Shown here in pieces: positions 34,529-42,959 of a DNA stretch of 64,000 nt. The notes below the pieces were generated by a model that saw only the letters and a list, made by a program, of their open reading frames with translations, had not been told where the DNA came from and did no database searches. The position numbers were made by a program, and so were the translations under genes. The stretch is from the NCBI GenBank assembly GCA_029862185.1, contig JAOTXX010000005.1:43144-107143 (forward strand). Direction: 5' to 3'. Source of the DNA: Myxococcales bacterium. GTDB taxonomy: Bacteria > Myxococcota_A > Polyangia > Polyangiales > Houyiibacteriaceae. Within the stretch, counting starts at the first letter, position 1, and each line of letters begins with the position of its first letter.

Positions 34529-37483
34529 ATGACCGCAGATTTCGGTGTAAACCAAGGACTGGTCGAAGAGCAGTTTCTCAAGTGGGTGGATAACCCGCTT
34601 GCGGTGGACGAGGCTTGGCGCGCGTACTTCGAAAGCCTCGCGCCAACCGACTGGCCGCAGATCTCGAGCGCCGGGACGATCATGGCGCCCGTCACCGCCA
34701 CCGGGCTTCGGAGTCCGGCTCCGCAGCCCTCGGATGGAAACGGCTCGCCCGCGCCGGCTGCGCCGCGCGCCGTCACGCAAGTCGACGGCACCGAGGCTGT
34801 GGGCGGCGTTCGGAACTCCGTGCTCTTGCCACCCACCGCGGAAACGCCGCTAGAGCCCGTCTTCCCCGAGCTCCGCACGTCCTTCCCGCCTTCACCCGAA
34901 TTGCTCGCAGCCAACGAGCTTCAGGCGCGTCTCTCCGCACTGATCAACGCGTACCGTGTGCGCGGTCATCTCTACGCCGACCTGGACCCACTGGGCTTGC
35001 ATCGGAAGCCGCCCAAGGACGAGTTCGTTCTCAAGCGCTACGGGCTCGCCCATGTCGACCCGGAAACGATCTTCGCGACGGGCAACCTGGCAGGGCCGCC
35101 GAACGAGTCGCTGCGCTCGGTTCTGGCACGCTTGAAAGACACCTACTCGAGAACCATCGGCTGCGAGTTTACCTACCTCGAGAACCAAGACGCCCGCGAC
35201 TGGCTCCGCGACCGCATGGAGCTGACCGGAAACCACATCGACCTCAGTCGCGAGCAGCAGGTTCGCATCCTCACCAAGCTCACGGACGCTGAGATCTTCG
35301 AGCAATTTCTGCACACGAAGTACACCGGAGCCAAGCGCTTCTCGCTCGAAGGCGGCGAAAGCGTGATCCCCATGTTGGACATCCTCACCGAGCGCGCATC
35401 CGAGCTGGGCGTGGAGGAAATGGTCATCGGCATGGCGCACCGCGGACGGCTCAACGTGATGGTCAACATCATGGAAATGAACGTGCGGCAGATCTTCGCA
35501 GGGTTCGAAGATGACGATCCGGAGAAGTACGTCGGCACCGGCGATGTGAAGTACCACCTCGGCTACTCGCTGGATCGCAAGACGGCGAGCGGCAACAACA
35601 TGCACATGACTTTGGCCTTCAATCCAAGCCATCTGGAGTTCGTGAACCCAGTGGTCGAAGGCCGCGTCCGCGCCAAGCAAGATCGCAAAGGGGATGACGA
35701 CCGGGTCACGGTGCTACCTCTTTTGATTCATGGCGACGCCGCTTTCGTCGGCCAAGGCGTGGTCGCCGAGACGCTGAACCTCAGCCGGCTCCCTGCGTAC
35801 GAAACCGGCGGCACGGTTCACGTGGTCGTCAACAACCAGATCGGCTTCACCACCAATCCCGAGGACTCGCGCTCGACCGCGTACTGCACCGACATCACTC
35901 GAATGCTTCGCTGCCCCGTGTTCCACGTGAACGGGGAGGACCCCGAAGCGGTGGCCCAGGCGGTGACTTTGGCTACCGAATACCGGCAGCGCTTCCATGG
36001 AGACGTGGTGCTCGACCTGTTCTGTTACCGGAAGTACGGCCACAACGAAGGCGACGAGCCGCGGTTCACCCAGCCCGAGATGTACCAGGCGATCGACCGA
36101 AAGAAGACGGTCCGCGAGGTGTACATCGACCACCTCATCAAGACAGGGAAGCTGACAACCCAGCAAGCCGACGAGATCAAGGTCCAGCGCCAGCAAGAGT
36201 TGGAACGCGCGCTCGAGGACACGCGCAGCAACAATGGGGACTACGACCTCATCCCAGCTTCGATGCAGGGCCTCTGGACCGATTTTCGTGGTGGCAGCGA
36301 TTTGGACGTCCCGGACGCCGATACGCGATTTCCAAAACCAAGGCTCATCGATGCACTTGGCAAGCTGACGAGCTACCCCGACTGGTTCACCCCGCACCCG
36401 CGCATCCGGCGCTTCGTTCTCGAGAAGCAAATCAAAGTCATGGAGACCGGCGAAGGCGTCGACTGGGGCACCGCCGAGAACCTCGCATTCGCAAGTCTTC
36501 TTCTCGACGGCATTCGCTGCAGGCTAACCGGCCAGGATGTCCGCCGTGGCACGTTCAGCCACCGGCACGCGGTGATCTTCGATGAGAAATCCGGCCGCAG
36601 GTACACCCGCCTCGGGCACCTGAGCCCCGACCAGGCACACTTGGAAATCTATGACAGCCCGCTTTCGGAGGTCGGCGTCCTGGGCTTCGAATGGGGGTAC
36701 TCGCTCGACTCGCCGGACGCCCTGGTCTGTTGGGAGGCGCAGTTTGGCGACTTCGTCAACGTCGCGCAGGTGATCATCGACCAGTTCATCTCCTCGTCCG
36801 AAGACAAATGGCAGCGCCTAAGCGGTCTTGTCATGCTGCTCCCTCACGGCTTCGAGGGCCAAGGGCCCGAGCACTCGAGCGCGAGGCTCGAGCGCTTCCT
36901 CTTGCTGTGTGCCGAAGACAACATGCAGGTGGTCAACCTCACGACCCCGGCGCAGCTCTTTCACTGCCTAAGGCGTCAGGTCCTTCGTCCCTGGCGCAAG
37001 CCCTTGGTCGTCATGAGCCCAAAGAGCCTGCTGCGACACCGCCGCGCCGTCAGCACGCTGGACGAGCTCGCCGAAGGATCTTTCCAACGAATCATCCCAG
37101 ACGACTCTGCCATCGAGCCAAGCAAGGTTCGACGCCTCGCGCTCTGCACCGGGAAGATCTACTACGACCTTCTCGAGCGCCGGGACCAAACCGAAGCCCA
37201 TGACGTCGGAGTCATACGCGTCGAGCAGCTCTATCCGCTTCGTGCAAGCGAGATCCAAGCGCGCCTCGCACCGTACCCGAAAGACGTCGATTTGGTCTGG
37301 GTCCAAGAGGAACCTTGGAATATGGGTGCCTGGTACTTCATGCGTGCGCGACTCCCGGAGATTCTCGGCAACGAGCAACCTCTGCGTTGCATCGCCCGGC
37401 CGGAAAGCGCGAGCCCTGCGACGGGTTCGGGCGCTTCGCACAAGCTCGAACAACAGCTGCTAGTCGATGAAGTTTTTCACTAG
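34529..37483 (+). CDS. sucA: 2-oxoglutarate dehydrogenase E1 component
   Basis: 984 residues. It decarboxylates 2-oxoglutarate with thiamine diphosphate and transfers the succinyl group to E2. Signatures include EGGESVIPMLDI, the active-site histidine in GMAHRGRLNVM near residue 302, GDAAFVGQGVV, HVNGEDPEAV and LPHGFEGQGPEHSSAR. An N-terminal Pro/Ala/Ser-rich linker (about 45-110) is slightly longer than in E. coli. No sucB/lpd follows: the next gene is convergent hsp20. A bidirectional terminator separates them. Thus E1 is expressed apart from E2. Confidence 0.97.
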   Translation: MTADFGVNQGLVEEQFLKWVDNPLAVDEAWRAYFESLAPTDWPQISSAGTIMAPVTATGLRSPAPQPSDGNGSPAPAAPRAVTQVDGTEAVGGVRNSVLLPPTAETPLEPVFPELRTSFPPSPELLAANELQARLSALINAYRVRGHLYADLDPLGLHRKPPKDEFVLKRYGLAHVDPETIFATGNLAGPPNESLRSVLARLKDTYSRTIGCEFTYLENQDARDWLRDRMELTGNHIDLSREQQVRILTKLTDAEIFEQFLHTKYTGAKRFSLEGGESVIPMLDILTERASELGVEEMVIGMAHRGRLNVMVNIMEMNVRQIFAGFEDDDPEKYVGTGDVKYHLGYSLDRKTASGNNMHMTLAFNPSHLEFVNPVVEGRVRAKQDRKGDDDRVTVLPLLIHGDAAFVGQGVVAETLNLSRLPAYETGGTVHVVVNNQIGFTTNPEDSRSTAYCTDITRMLRCPVFHVNGEDPEAVAQAVTLATEYRQRFHGDVVLDLFCYRKYGHNEGDEPRFTQPEMYQAIDRKKTVREVYIDHLIKTGKLTTQQADEIKVQRQQELERALEDTRSNNGDYDLIPASMQGLWTDFRGGSDLDVPDADTRFPKPRLIDALGKLTSYPDWFTPHPRIRRFVLEKQIKVMETGEGVDWGTAENLAFASLLLDGIRCRLTGQDVRRGTFSHRHAVIFDEKSGRRYTRLGHLSPDQAHLEIYDSPLSEVGVLGFEWGYSLDSPDALVCWEAQFGDFVNVAQVIIDQFISSSEDKWQRLSGLVMLLPHGFEGQGPEHSSARLERFLLLCAEDNMQVVNLTTPAQLFHCLRRQVLRPWRKPLVVMSPKSLLRHRRAVSTLDELAEGSFQRIIPDDSAIEPSKVRRLALCTGKIYYDLLERRDQTEAHDVGVIRVEQLYPLRASEIQARLAPYPKDVDLVWVQEEPWNMGAWYFMRARLPEILGNEQPLRCIARPESASPATGSGASHKLEQQLLVDEVFH

Positions 37484-37508
37484 TCGGCCGCGCGCTGCCG
37501 CTGAGATC

Positions 37509-37540
37509 AAAAGCGGCCCCGTCCTAGGACGAGACCGCTT
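37509..37540. terminator. Bidirectional intrinsic terminator between sucA and hsp20
   Basis: A hairpin with outer arms AAGCGG (37511-37516) / CCGCTT (37535-37540) and an inner CGTCC-TA-GGACG stem. On the minus strand the second arm runs into CTTTTGAT and on the plus strand AAAA precedes it, suited to ending both convergent transcripts. Confidence 0.65.
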
Positions 37541-37558
37541 CGTGTGACTCTGCAAGCG

Positions 37559-37972
37559 TTACTTCGACGCCTTGACTGAAATCTTCCGCGGCGTCGGCGC
37601 TTCCTTCTTGGGAAGCCGGAGCTCGAGCACCCCGTCCTTGAGGTCGGCGCTGATGTGGTCGGCGTCGACCGTTTCGGGAAGGCTGAACGATCGGGTAAAG
37701 CTGCCGTACTGTCGCTCGACGCGACGATAGCTGCCCTCGGTCTCTTCCTTCTCGACTTTGCGTTCGCCGCTGAGCGTGAGAACCTTGTTCTCGACGTCCA
37801 CCTTCACCTCATCTGAGGTCAGGCCTGGAACCTCAGCGTCTACGTAAAAGGCGTCAGCCTCTTCGCGGATGTCGACCGCGACTTGAAACGCTTGCTTTGC
37901 AAGCCCCCTGCCACCTAGGAAGTGGTCATGGAGGCGATTCATCTCTTCAAATGGATCCCAACGAACCAACAT
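37559..37972 (-). CDS. Hsp20/IbpA-type small heat-shock protein
   Basis: 137 residues. The alpha-crystallin domain (about 30-125) has the VDIREEADAFYVDAEVPGL strand pattern and a GVLELRLPKKE C-terminal segment. It acts as an ATP-independent holdase forming oligomers. The start at 37972 (MLVRWDPFEEMNRL) has GGAGGAG upstream; a longer in-frame start six codons earlier is less likely. A sigma70-like promoter (TTGACA, N16, TAGTTT) is about 90-120 bases upstream. No CIRCE or ROSE-like thermometer is evident. Confidence 0.93.
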   Translation of the reverse strand: MLVRWDPFEEMNRLHDHFLGGRGLAKQAFQVAVDIREEADAFYVDAEVPGLTSDEVKVDVENKVLTLSGERKVEKEETEGSYRRVERQYGSFTRSFSLPETVDADHISADLKDGVLELRLPKKEAPTPRKISVKASK

Positions 37973-38071
37973 GATGTACTCCTCCGTCAACCTGCGTTCG
38001 CAGGCCCGGTAACGGTCGAATCAAGCCGCGACGCCACCATCGCGCCTCAGCTATCTTCCGACGATGGACGC

Positions 38072-38099
38072 AAACTAAGCATGGAAAGCGCGCTGTCAA
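38072..38099 (-). promoter_or_regulatory. Promoter of hsp20
   Basis: On the minus strand TTGACA (38099-38094), 16 bases, TAGTTT (38077-38072). The -35 pairs in an inverted repeat (GTCAA ... TTGAC, 8-base spacer) with the -35 of the divergent lipoprotein promoter. Confidence 0.5.
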
Positions 38100-38107
38100 C
38101 TCTCGAA

Positions 38108-38135
38108 TTGACTGCATTTTCGGGCGCGATAGGCT
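38108..38135 (+). promoter_or_regulatory. Promoter of the divergent lipoprotein gene, near-leaderless
   Basis: TTGACT (38108-38113), 16 bases, TAGGCT (38130-38135). The box ends eight bases before the ATG at 38144 and no Shine-Dalgarno precedes it, so the transcript would start at or next to the start codon. Confidence 0.4.
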
Positions 38136-38143
38136 ACCGGCAG

Positions 38144-38683
38144 ATGAGGGTTTCAACGCTCGTGCTCCTACTGGCGGTGATGGGTGGCGCGCTGCCGGCT
38201 GGCTGCGTCGAGGATGTGCGCTTCAATCCGTCGGGCTGCGATGTGCACGTCCGTGGGCGCTGGCTCGTCGACGGACAGAACCCGACCGCGGAGATATGCG
38301 GCAACATCGCATTGGTCGAGCTCGCGATCATCGACGAACCGGAGCGCCAGTTCTGGGCGGCGCCGGAGTTTACCCTGCGATGCGATGCATTGAGCGACTC
38401 CAACGCGGTGGTCATCGACGGGGAGGCGTACCTGGACACGATCCTGGTGACGCGCAATCGCTGCGACGGCACGGGCAAGATTCTTGGAAAACCGCCGGAA
38501 CCGGCCCCGCAGCAATACAAGTCGCGCTGGCGTGCGACCACGGGCCTCAAATTCGTCGTCGACTGCTCACCGATCCAAACGACCCCGATCACGACCATCG
38601 ATGGTGGCACCGACCTGATCCTCGATGTGGGCACGGTAGACTTCCGAACCGTGGATGCCGGTGTGGAATGCCCAGCGCCTTGA
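38144..38683 (+). CDS. Lipoprotein, Cys-containing, unknown function
   Basis: 179 residues. Signal peptide ends in LPAGC with the lipidated Cys at 21. The mature part is rich in beta-strand-like segments and contains about six further cysteines, probably paired in disulfides. I recognise no domain. The start at 38144 fits the signal peptide; the longer frame from 37922 covers the hsp20 promoter region. It is divergent from hsp20 and precedes a pseudo-rhomboid gene by about 40 bases. Confidence 0.7.
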   Translation: MRVSTLVLLLAVMGGALPAGCVEDVRFNPSGCDVHVRGRWLVDGQNPTAEICGNIALVELAIIDEPERQFWAAPEFTLRCDALSDSNAVVIDGEAYLDTILVTRNRCDGTGKILGKPPEPAPQQYKSRWRATTGLKFVVDCSPIQTTPITTIDGGTDLILDVGTVDFRTVDAGVECPAP

Positions 38684-38722
38684 TCCCTTGCAAACGAACC
38701 CTAGGATAGCCATACCAACCCT

Positions 38723-39424
38723 GTGTTCCGCTTTCCGCCACTCACCCCGTTCGTGAAAAAGCTGCTAATCGCGCTTTTCGGCGCGTGGATTTTGCAGATC
38801 CTGCTGCAGAACTGGGCCGGCGTGCCCGTGTTCGCGTTTCTCGCGCTCGACACGGCGCAGCCAGGAGTCGCGACGCTCTGGCAACTCGGCACCCATGTGC
38901 TGGCCTTTCCTACCGGTCCGCAGGCGGTCTTCTCCATGCTGATCATGCTGGTCTTTCTCTGGTGGATGCTTGCCCCTTTCGAGCAGCGCTTCGGTGAGAA
39001 GCGCACCATTCAGCTTTGCGCCGTCGCGGTGCTGTCATCGGCCATCTTCGGACTCATCGTCGGGCTACTGGTTCCCAAGCCGTCGCCGTTGTACGGCGCG
39101 CAGGCAATGCTCTTGGGGTCGATCGCAGCCTTCGCGTGGTCGTACCGGGGACAGGGGCGAATGAGCTTGTTCGGCGTCGTCGACATGAAGCCCGTGCACA
39201 TCATCTATCTGGTCCTCGCGTTGAGCGTTCTGATGTTCATCACCTCCGGCGACGCGGTGGCACTCGCGGCCGACATCGGCGCCATTGGCGGAGGCATGGC
39301 CTTCATCGAGTGGCTAAGGCGGCCCCCGAGCGGCCGGCGCCGTCGGCCGAAACGTCGAAAAAAGAAGAGCTCCTTGGATGTCGTGCGGGGTGGTCGCGCC
39401 GACGAGCCGCGCTGGCTAAACTAG
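38723..39424 (+). CDS. Rhomboid-like membrane protein without catalytic residues
   Basis: 233 residues, GTG start. About six hydrophobic segments follow the rhomboid plan: LWQLGTHVLAF corresponds to the WQLxTxxFLH loop, a polar turn after LAPFEQRFGEKR to the end of helix 2, YGAQAMLLGS to the GxSGxxxG active-site loop, and ADIGAIGGGMAF to the AHxxGxxxG helix. The serine in GASG is Gln here, the helix-6 His is Asp, and the helix-2 HxxxN positions are not kept. It is thus a pseudo-rhomboid (iRhom/derlin-like). The C-terminal tail is strongly basic (GRRRRPKRRKKKS). The downstream lipoprotein starts four bases after its stop. Confidence 0.7.
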   Translation: MFRFPPLTPFVKKLLIALFGAWILQILLQNWAGVPVFAFLALDTAQPGVATLWQLGTHVLAFPTGPQAVFSMLIMLVFLWWMLAPFEQRFGEKRTIQLCAVAVLSSAIFGLIVGLLVPKPSPLYGAQAMLLGSIAAFAWSYRGQGRMSLFGVVDMKPVHIIYLVLALSVLMFITSGDAVALAADIGAIGGGMAFIEWLRRPPSGRRRRPKRRKKKSSLDVVRGGRADEPRWLN

Positions 39425-39428
39425 CGCA

Positions 39429-39875
39429 ATGCCTCGAACCGCGCTCATCCGGGTGCTGATGCTCGCAACGTTGCTCGGCTGCGGCAGCTCCCCCAGGAGC
39501 GAGCTCTTCACGCCCGTGTATGACGCTTGCTTGACGGTCGACGACTGTGTCGAAACCGCGACGCTTTGCGAGGAGCTCAGCGTGGAGTTCGCCGGCTTCG
39601 ACTACATCAATTCGATCTGTACCTTGACCTGCGCGGCGGAAGGCTCCGTCTCCGCGGACTGCCCGCGAGCCTATGTTGGGCTCTTCGGCAGTTGTTACCC
39701 ATCGAGCGTCGCCGGCGGCATCGACGATACCTTGGTTTGTTTCGACCCCTGCTTCGTCGACGGGGACTGCCAGCAGGGTTTCCGCTGCCTCGGGGCGACA
39801 GGCCTCTGTGGAGCCGATCTCGACCCATGTCCCGTCGACGAAAACGACGCGATTTGCGTGCCGGGGCCGACGTGA
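39429..39875 (+). CDS. Small Cys-rich lipoprotein
   Basis: 148 residues. Signal peptide ends in TLLGC (lipidated Cys 18). About ten further cysteines in a pattern CxxxDDC, C.xC and CFVDGDCQQGFRC resembling the EGF/knottin-like disulfide domains found in myxobacterial surface proteins. TAAACT (39417-39422) is six bases before the ATG and there is no Shine-Dalgarno. Located four bases after the pseudo-rhomboid gene, possibly in the same transcript. Confidence 0.7.
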   Translation: MPRTALIRVLMLATLLGCGSSPRSELFTPVYDACLTVDDCVETATLCEELSVEFAGFDYINSICTLTCAAEGSVSADCPRAYVGLFGSCYPSSVAGGIDDTLVCFDPCFVDGDCQQGFRCLGATGLCGADLDPCPVDENDAICVPGPT

Positions 39876-39918
39876 CGCTTTTGAAGCTTCGTCCGCAAGC
39901 GCGTGCTAATCCGTTCGC

Positions 39919-41667
39919 ATGAACCTGTGCCGATCGCAGCGCTGGGCTGCCGTCCTGCTCGTGTTGATTGGCGGGGGGCTCATTTGGGGTTGCTCTGGCC
40001 GCAAGCAGGTTCCTTTTGGACTGAGGGATGCCGGCCAAGATTCAGGCGAGCCCGCGACCGGAGTCGAAGAGGAGGCGCCCGAGCTGCCGGTCGGGGAGCG
40101 CTACGGACCCGACCAGGTGGAGGTTCGCGTCGCGGAGTCAACCTTGGTTCTCAAAGTGGGCTATGCCTTGGCCGCGCTGCAATTGAATCTCGACGGAAGA
40201 GAGCCGGTCGATGCCTTGGTCGTTTCGGCGGACCCACAAGAGATTCGTCTCCAGGCTGCGTACCCTCGCGGCCTCGACGTCTCCTCACGGGCCATCGATT
40301 CGTTCCTCGTGCCTGCTCATTGCGTCGAACCGACCGCGAGTATCCGTCAGCTTTCGAGCTCCTTGGTCGCAGCTCGCGTCGAGCACCGCTGCGAGACGGG
40401 AAAACGAAACAACTTGTGGCTCGTCACGATCGAGGCCCAGCCGCGCGTGCGAGAACGAATCACCGTCCTACCGCCGAATGAACAGTCGAGCGTGGACATC
40501 GAAATCGAGCTCGCGGTGGAAGACCGCGACGCGGACGGCTACGAAGACGTGGTTGCAAACCTGAGCATCGGCAAGACAGCTATCTCCTTAGCGTGGCTGA
40601 ACAGGCCAGGTGGCTTCGCGAGAGACGTTTCGCAACCCGAGGCCAGCCTGCAAGAGCTAGCGGACGCTGCCTGGGAATCGCTCGGCGCGAATCCCTCGCG
40701 TGCTAACACCGGCGCGCTGGCCGTTCTCGATGCGTTCGTCGCACTCTGCCGCGAAAGCGGTGCAGCCCGGGTTGGGCTCTCCGGAGCTCAGGGCTTGCAA
40801 TGTCAGCGGTCGCCAGCAACGGCACGCGCTGCGTCGGTCGCGATATCCGCCGCCATTCGGCGAGGAAGCTTCGTCCGAGCGCTCGAGCTGCAGCGCTGGT
40901 GGCAAAATCCGGCGCTCGAGCCGAGCCCCGAAGAGCGCAACCTCGTTCAAGTTGCTTGGCGCAAAGCGAAAGCAAATGCGGTCGCGACTTGGCGTGCGAT
41001 CGACAGCGAGGTCGGCCCGGCTTCACTCTACTTCCGGGACGCCGATACCCTCGTGATCGATGGGCGAGCACCTCGCCAGGTCCAGCTCAGCTCGGGAATC
41101 AAAACGCCACTCTCGAAAGCAGAGCTCGTGCCCGCGATTCGAGATCCGAGTGGTCGCTTCGCAGTCCGGTCGGTGCGCGCGACCTGCGCCGGCTTCGAAG
41201 CGGAGGTCGGTCCCATCCGAGGCAAGCAGAGCCATCGAGCGCCGATCGAGAGGCGGTCGAGCAAGGCGCCATGCAGGACTCCCATCGATCGACCCGCGAC
41301 GGTCTTCGAGTGGGCCGTCCTGGGCTGGGCGCCGCAGGGGCTGGTTGCCGCGTCCGGAGACCTACTTCGGGTCGTGCCGCTCAATCAATTCGCGAAGCCG
41401 GCGGGTCGGCCCATCAACCTGAGCACGACGAGCCCCTTGCCCGCTCCAGTTCGTGGCGCTCGGATCACCGCCGACGGTTCGCGCTATGTAATTCCGCACC
41501 CGGAGGGCATCGTCGTGCGCGACTGGCGCAACGGCGGTGCGGGGCTTTGGCTGCGGCCGGCGGATTGGGAGAGAGTTCCCGGTGACCTCCGCAGCGTCGC
41601 AATCAGCCCGGACGGCCGGAAGATCGCCTTACAAAAAGGAAGTGAGATCCGGCTTCTGAGCTGGTAG
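39919..41667 (+). CDS. Large lipoprotein of unknown function, WD-like C-terminus
   Basis: 582 residues. Lipobox LIWGC with lipidated Cys 25, followed by a Glu/Pro-rich spacer. The middle part is mixed alpha/beta with an EF-hand-like DRDADGYEDV. The C-terminal stretch SVAISPDGRKIALQKGSEIRLLSW resembles a beta-propeller blade. I recognise no known family. Twelve bases after the stop begins the PQQ-propeller lipoprotein gene, so they are co-transcribed and perhaps work together in a surface assembly. Confidence 0.65.
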   Translation: MNLCRSQRWAAVLLVLIGGGLIWGCSGRKQVPFGLRDAGQDSGEPATGVEEEAPELPVGERYGPDQVEVRVAESTLVLKVGYALAALQLNLDGREPVDALVVSADPQEIRLQAAYPRGLDVSSRAIDSFLVPAHCVEPTASIRQLSSSLVAARVEHRCETGKRNNLWLVTIEAQPRVRERITVLPPNEQSSVDIEIELAVEDRDADGYEDVVANLSIGKTAISLAWLNRPGGFARDVSQPEASLQELADAAWESLGANPSRANTGALAVLDAFVALCRESGAARVGLSGAQGLQCQRSPATARAASVAISAAIRRGSFVRALELQRWWQNPALEPSPEERNLVQVAWRKAKANAVATWRAIDSEVGPASLYFRDADTLVIDGRAPRQVQLSSGIKTPLSKAELVPAIRDPSGRFAVRSVRATCAGFEAEVGPIRGKQSHRAPIERRSSKAPCRTPIDRPATVFEWAVLGWAPQGLVAASGDLLRVVPLNQFAKPAGRPINLSTTSPLPAPVRGARITADGSRYVIPHPEGIVVRDWRNGGAGLWLRPADWERVPGDLRSVAISPDGRKIALQKGSEIRLLSW

Positions 41668-41679
41668 CGGGCGGCGACT

Positions 41680-42957
41680 GTGACGATGGATCCGCGATGG
41701 TATAGTGCCGGCTCATTGCGCTGCAGCCCGCAACTCCTGTTGGCACTGGTCGTGCTCTTGGTGGTCGCCGCCTGTAGCGGTGCCCGCTCGCGTCCGTCTA
41801 CGCCCTGCATGTCGGACGCGGAGTGCCGGGCAGAGCGAATCTGCCACGAAGGGAAGTGCCGCTTCGTCGAAGAGGTACTCTCGGAGCTCGCGACACCCAT
41901 GGTGGGGCCGGACGTCGCTGAATCGGGCGCGGCGCCTCGAAGCGCCAACGGCTTCATGGGCGACGCGGCGCACACCGGTCGAAGCGAGAACCGCGGGCCG
42001 TCGGCGAGCCCCTCGCCGGCATGGACCTACCAAACCGGAGCCCGCGTCTTTGCATCACCTGTCGCCGGCAATGACGGCACCGTGTACATTGGCTCGCTCG
42101 ATGGGCAGTTCGTCGCGTTGAATCCCGACGGCTCGCTGAAGTGGCGGTACGCGGCGGGGCAAAAGATCTACCCGAGCGCACTCGTCGCGGGCTCGTCGAT
42201 CATCTTCGGGACGCATCAACGAGAGCTCGTGTCGCTTTCGCTTCAGGGGCAGCCTCGCTGGAAGCTTCCCCTTCAGGACGTCGTGGACGCATCGGCAACC
42301 ATGGGCCCGGACGGACGGGTCTACGTCGTAGCCAACGGCGCCTATGCGGTCGACCTCCTCGGCCGGCTGCACTGGCACAAACCGACGGCCGACCACGTTC
42401 GAAGCGCTCCGGCGATTCACCCCGCACGCCTGGTGATCATTGGCACGACGGAAGGAAAGCTGGTCGCACTTCGACCCGACGGAACGCTCGCCTGGTCGGT
42501 ACAGCTCCGTGGCGCGATCGAGGGCGCTGCGTCGATCGACGACGAAGGGTACATCTACACGGGCACGGGTCGCGGGGAAATCGTTCAAGTCGATCAGACG
42601 GGCGCCGTGCGCTGGAAATTCAAGACCGGCGACGAAGTCCGAGCAACCCCGGCGATCGCGCGAGACGGCACGATCATCGTCGGCTCGTACGACGGGAACG
42701 TCTATGCCATAAGCCCCTCGGGCGCTCTTCGCTGGAAGGTCGCCACTCGGGGCCGGGTACGTGCCTCAGCCCGAATCGATGCGGATGGTCGCATCTACGT
42801 GGGCTCACAAGACAACTTCCTCTACTGCATCGACCCCAGCGGTTCTGTGCTCTGGCGTTACAACGTCGGCCAGGACGTCGACTCGACAGTGGAGATCGGA
42901 TCCGACGGAACACTGTATTTCGGATCTGACGACGGCGGGGTTCACGCCCTGCGATAG
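41680..42957 (+). CDS. PQQ-like beta-propeller lipoprotein
   Basis: 425 residues. Lipobox VVAAC (lipidated Cys 32 from a GTG start; an alternative ATG is two codons in), then a short Cys-containing segment CMSDAECRAERICHEGKC, then seven or more blades of the PQQ/outer-membrane-assembly-like propeller. Examples are DGTVYIGSLDGQFVALNPDG, DGTIIVGSYDGNVYAISPSG, DGRIYVGSQDNFLYCIDPSG. BamB of E. coli has a related fold, but several surface lipoproteins do too. The stop lies two bases from the RNase R start, so they are transcribed together. Confidence 0.85.
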   Translation: MTMDPRWYSAGSLRCSPQLLLALVVLLVVAACSGARSRPSTPCMSDAECRAERICHEGKCRFVEEVLSELATPMVGPDVAESGAAPRSANGFMGDAAHTGRSENRGPSASPSPAWTYQTGARVFASPVAGNDGTVYIGSLDGQFVALNPDGSLKWRYAAGQKIYPSALVAGSSIIFGTHQRELVSLSLQGQPRWKLPLQDVVDASATMGPDGRVYVVANGAYAVDLLGRLHWHKPTADHVRSAPAIHPARLVIIGTTEGKLVALRPDGTLAWSVQLRGAIEGAASIDDEGYIYTGTGRGEIVQVDQTGAVRWKFKTGDEVRATPAIARDGTIIVGSYDGNVYAISPSGALRWKVATRGRVRASARIDADGRIYVGSQDNFLYCIDPSGSVLWRYNVGQDVDSTVEIGSDGTLYFGSDDGGVHALR

Positions 42958-42959
42958 AA

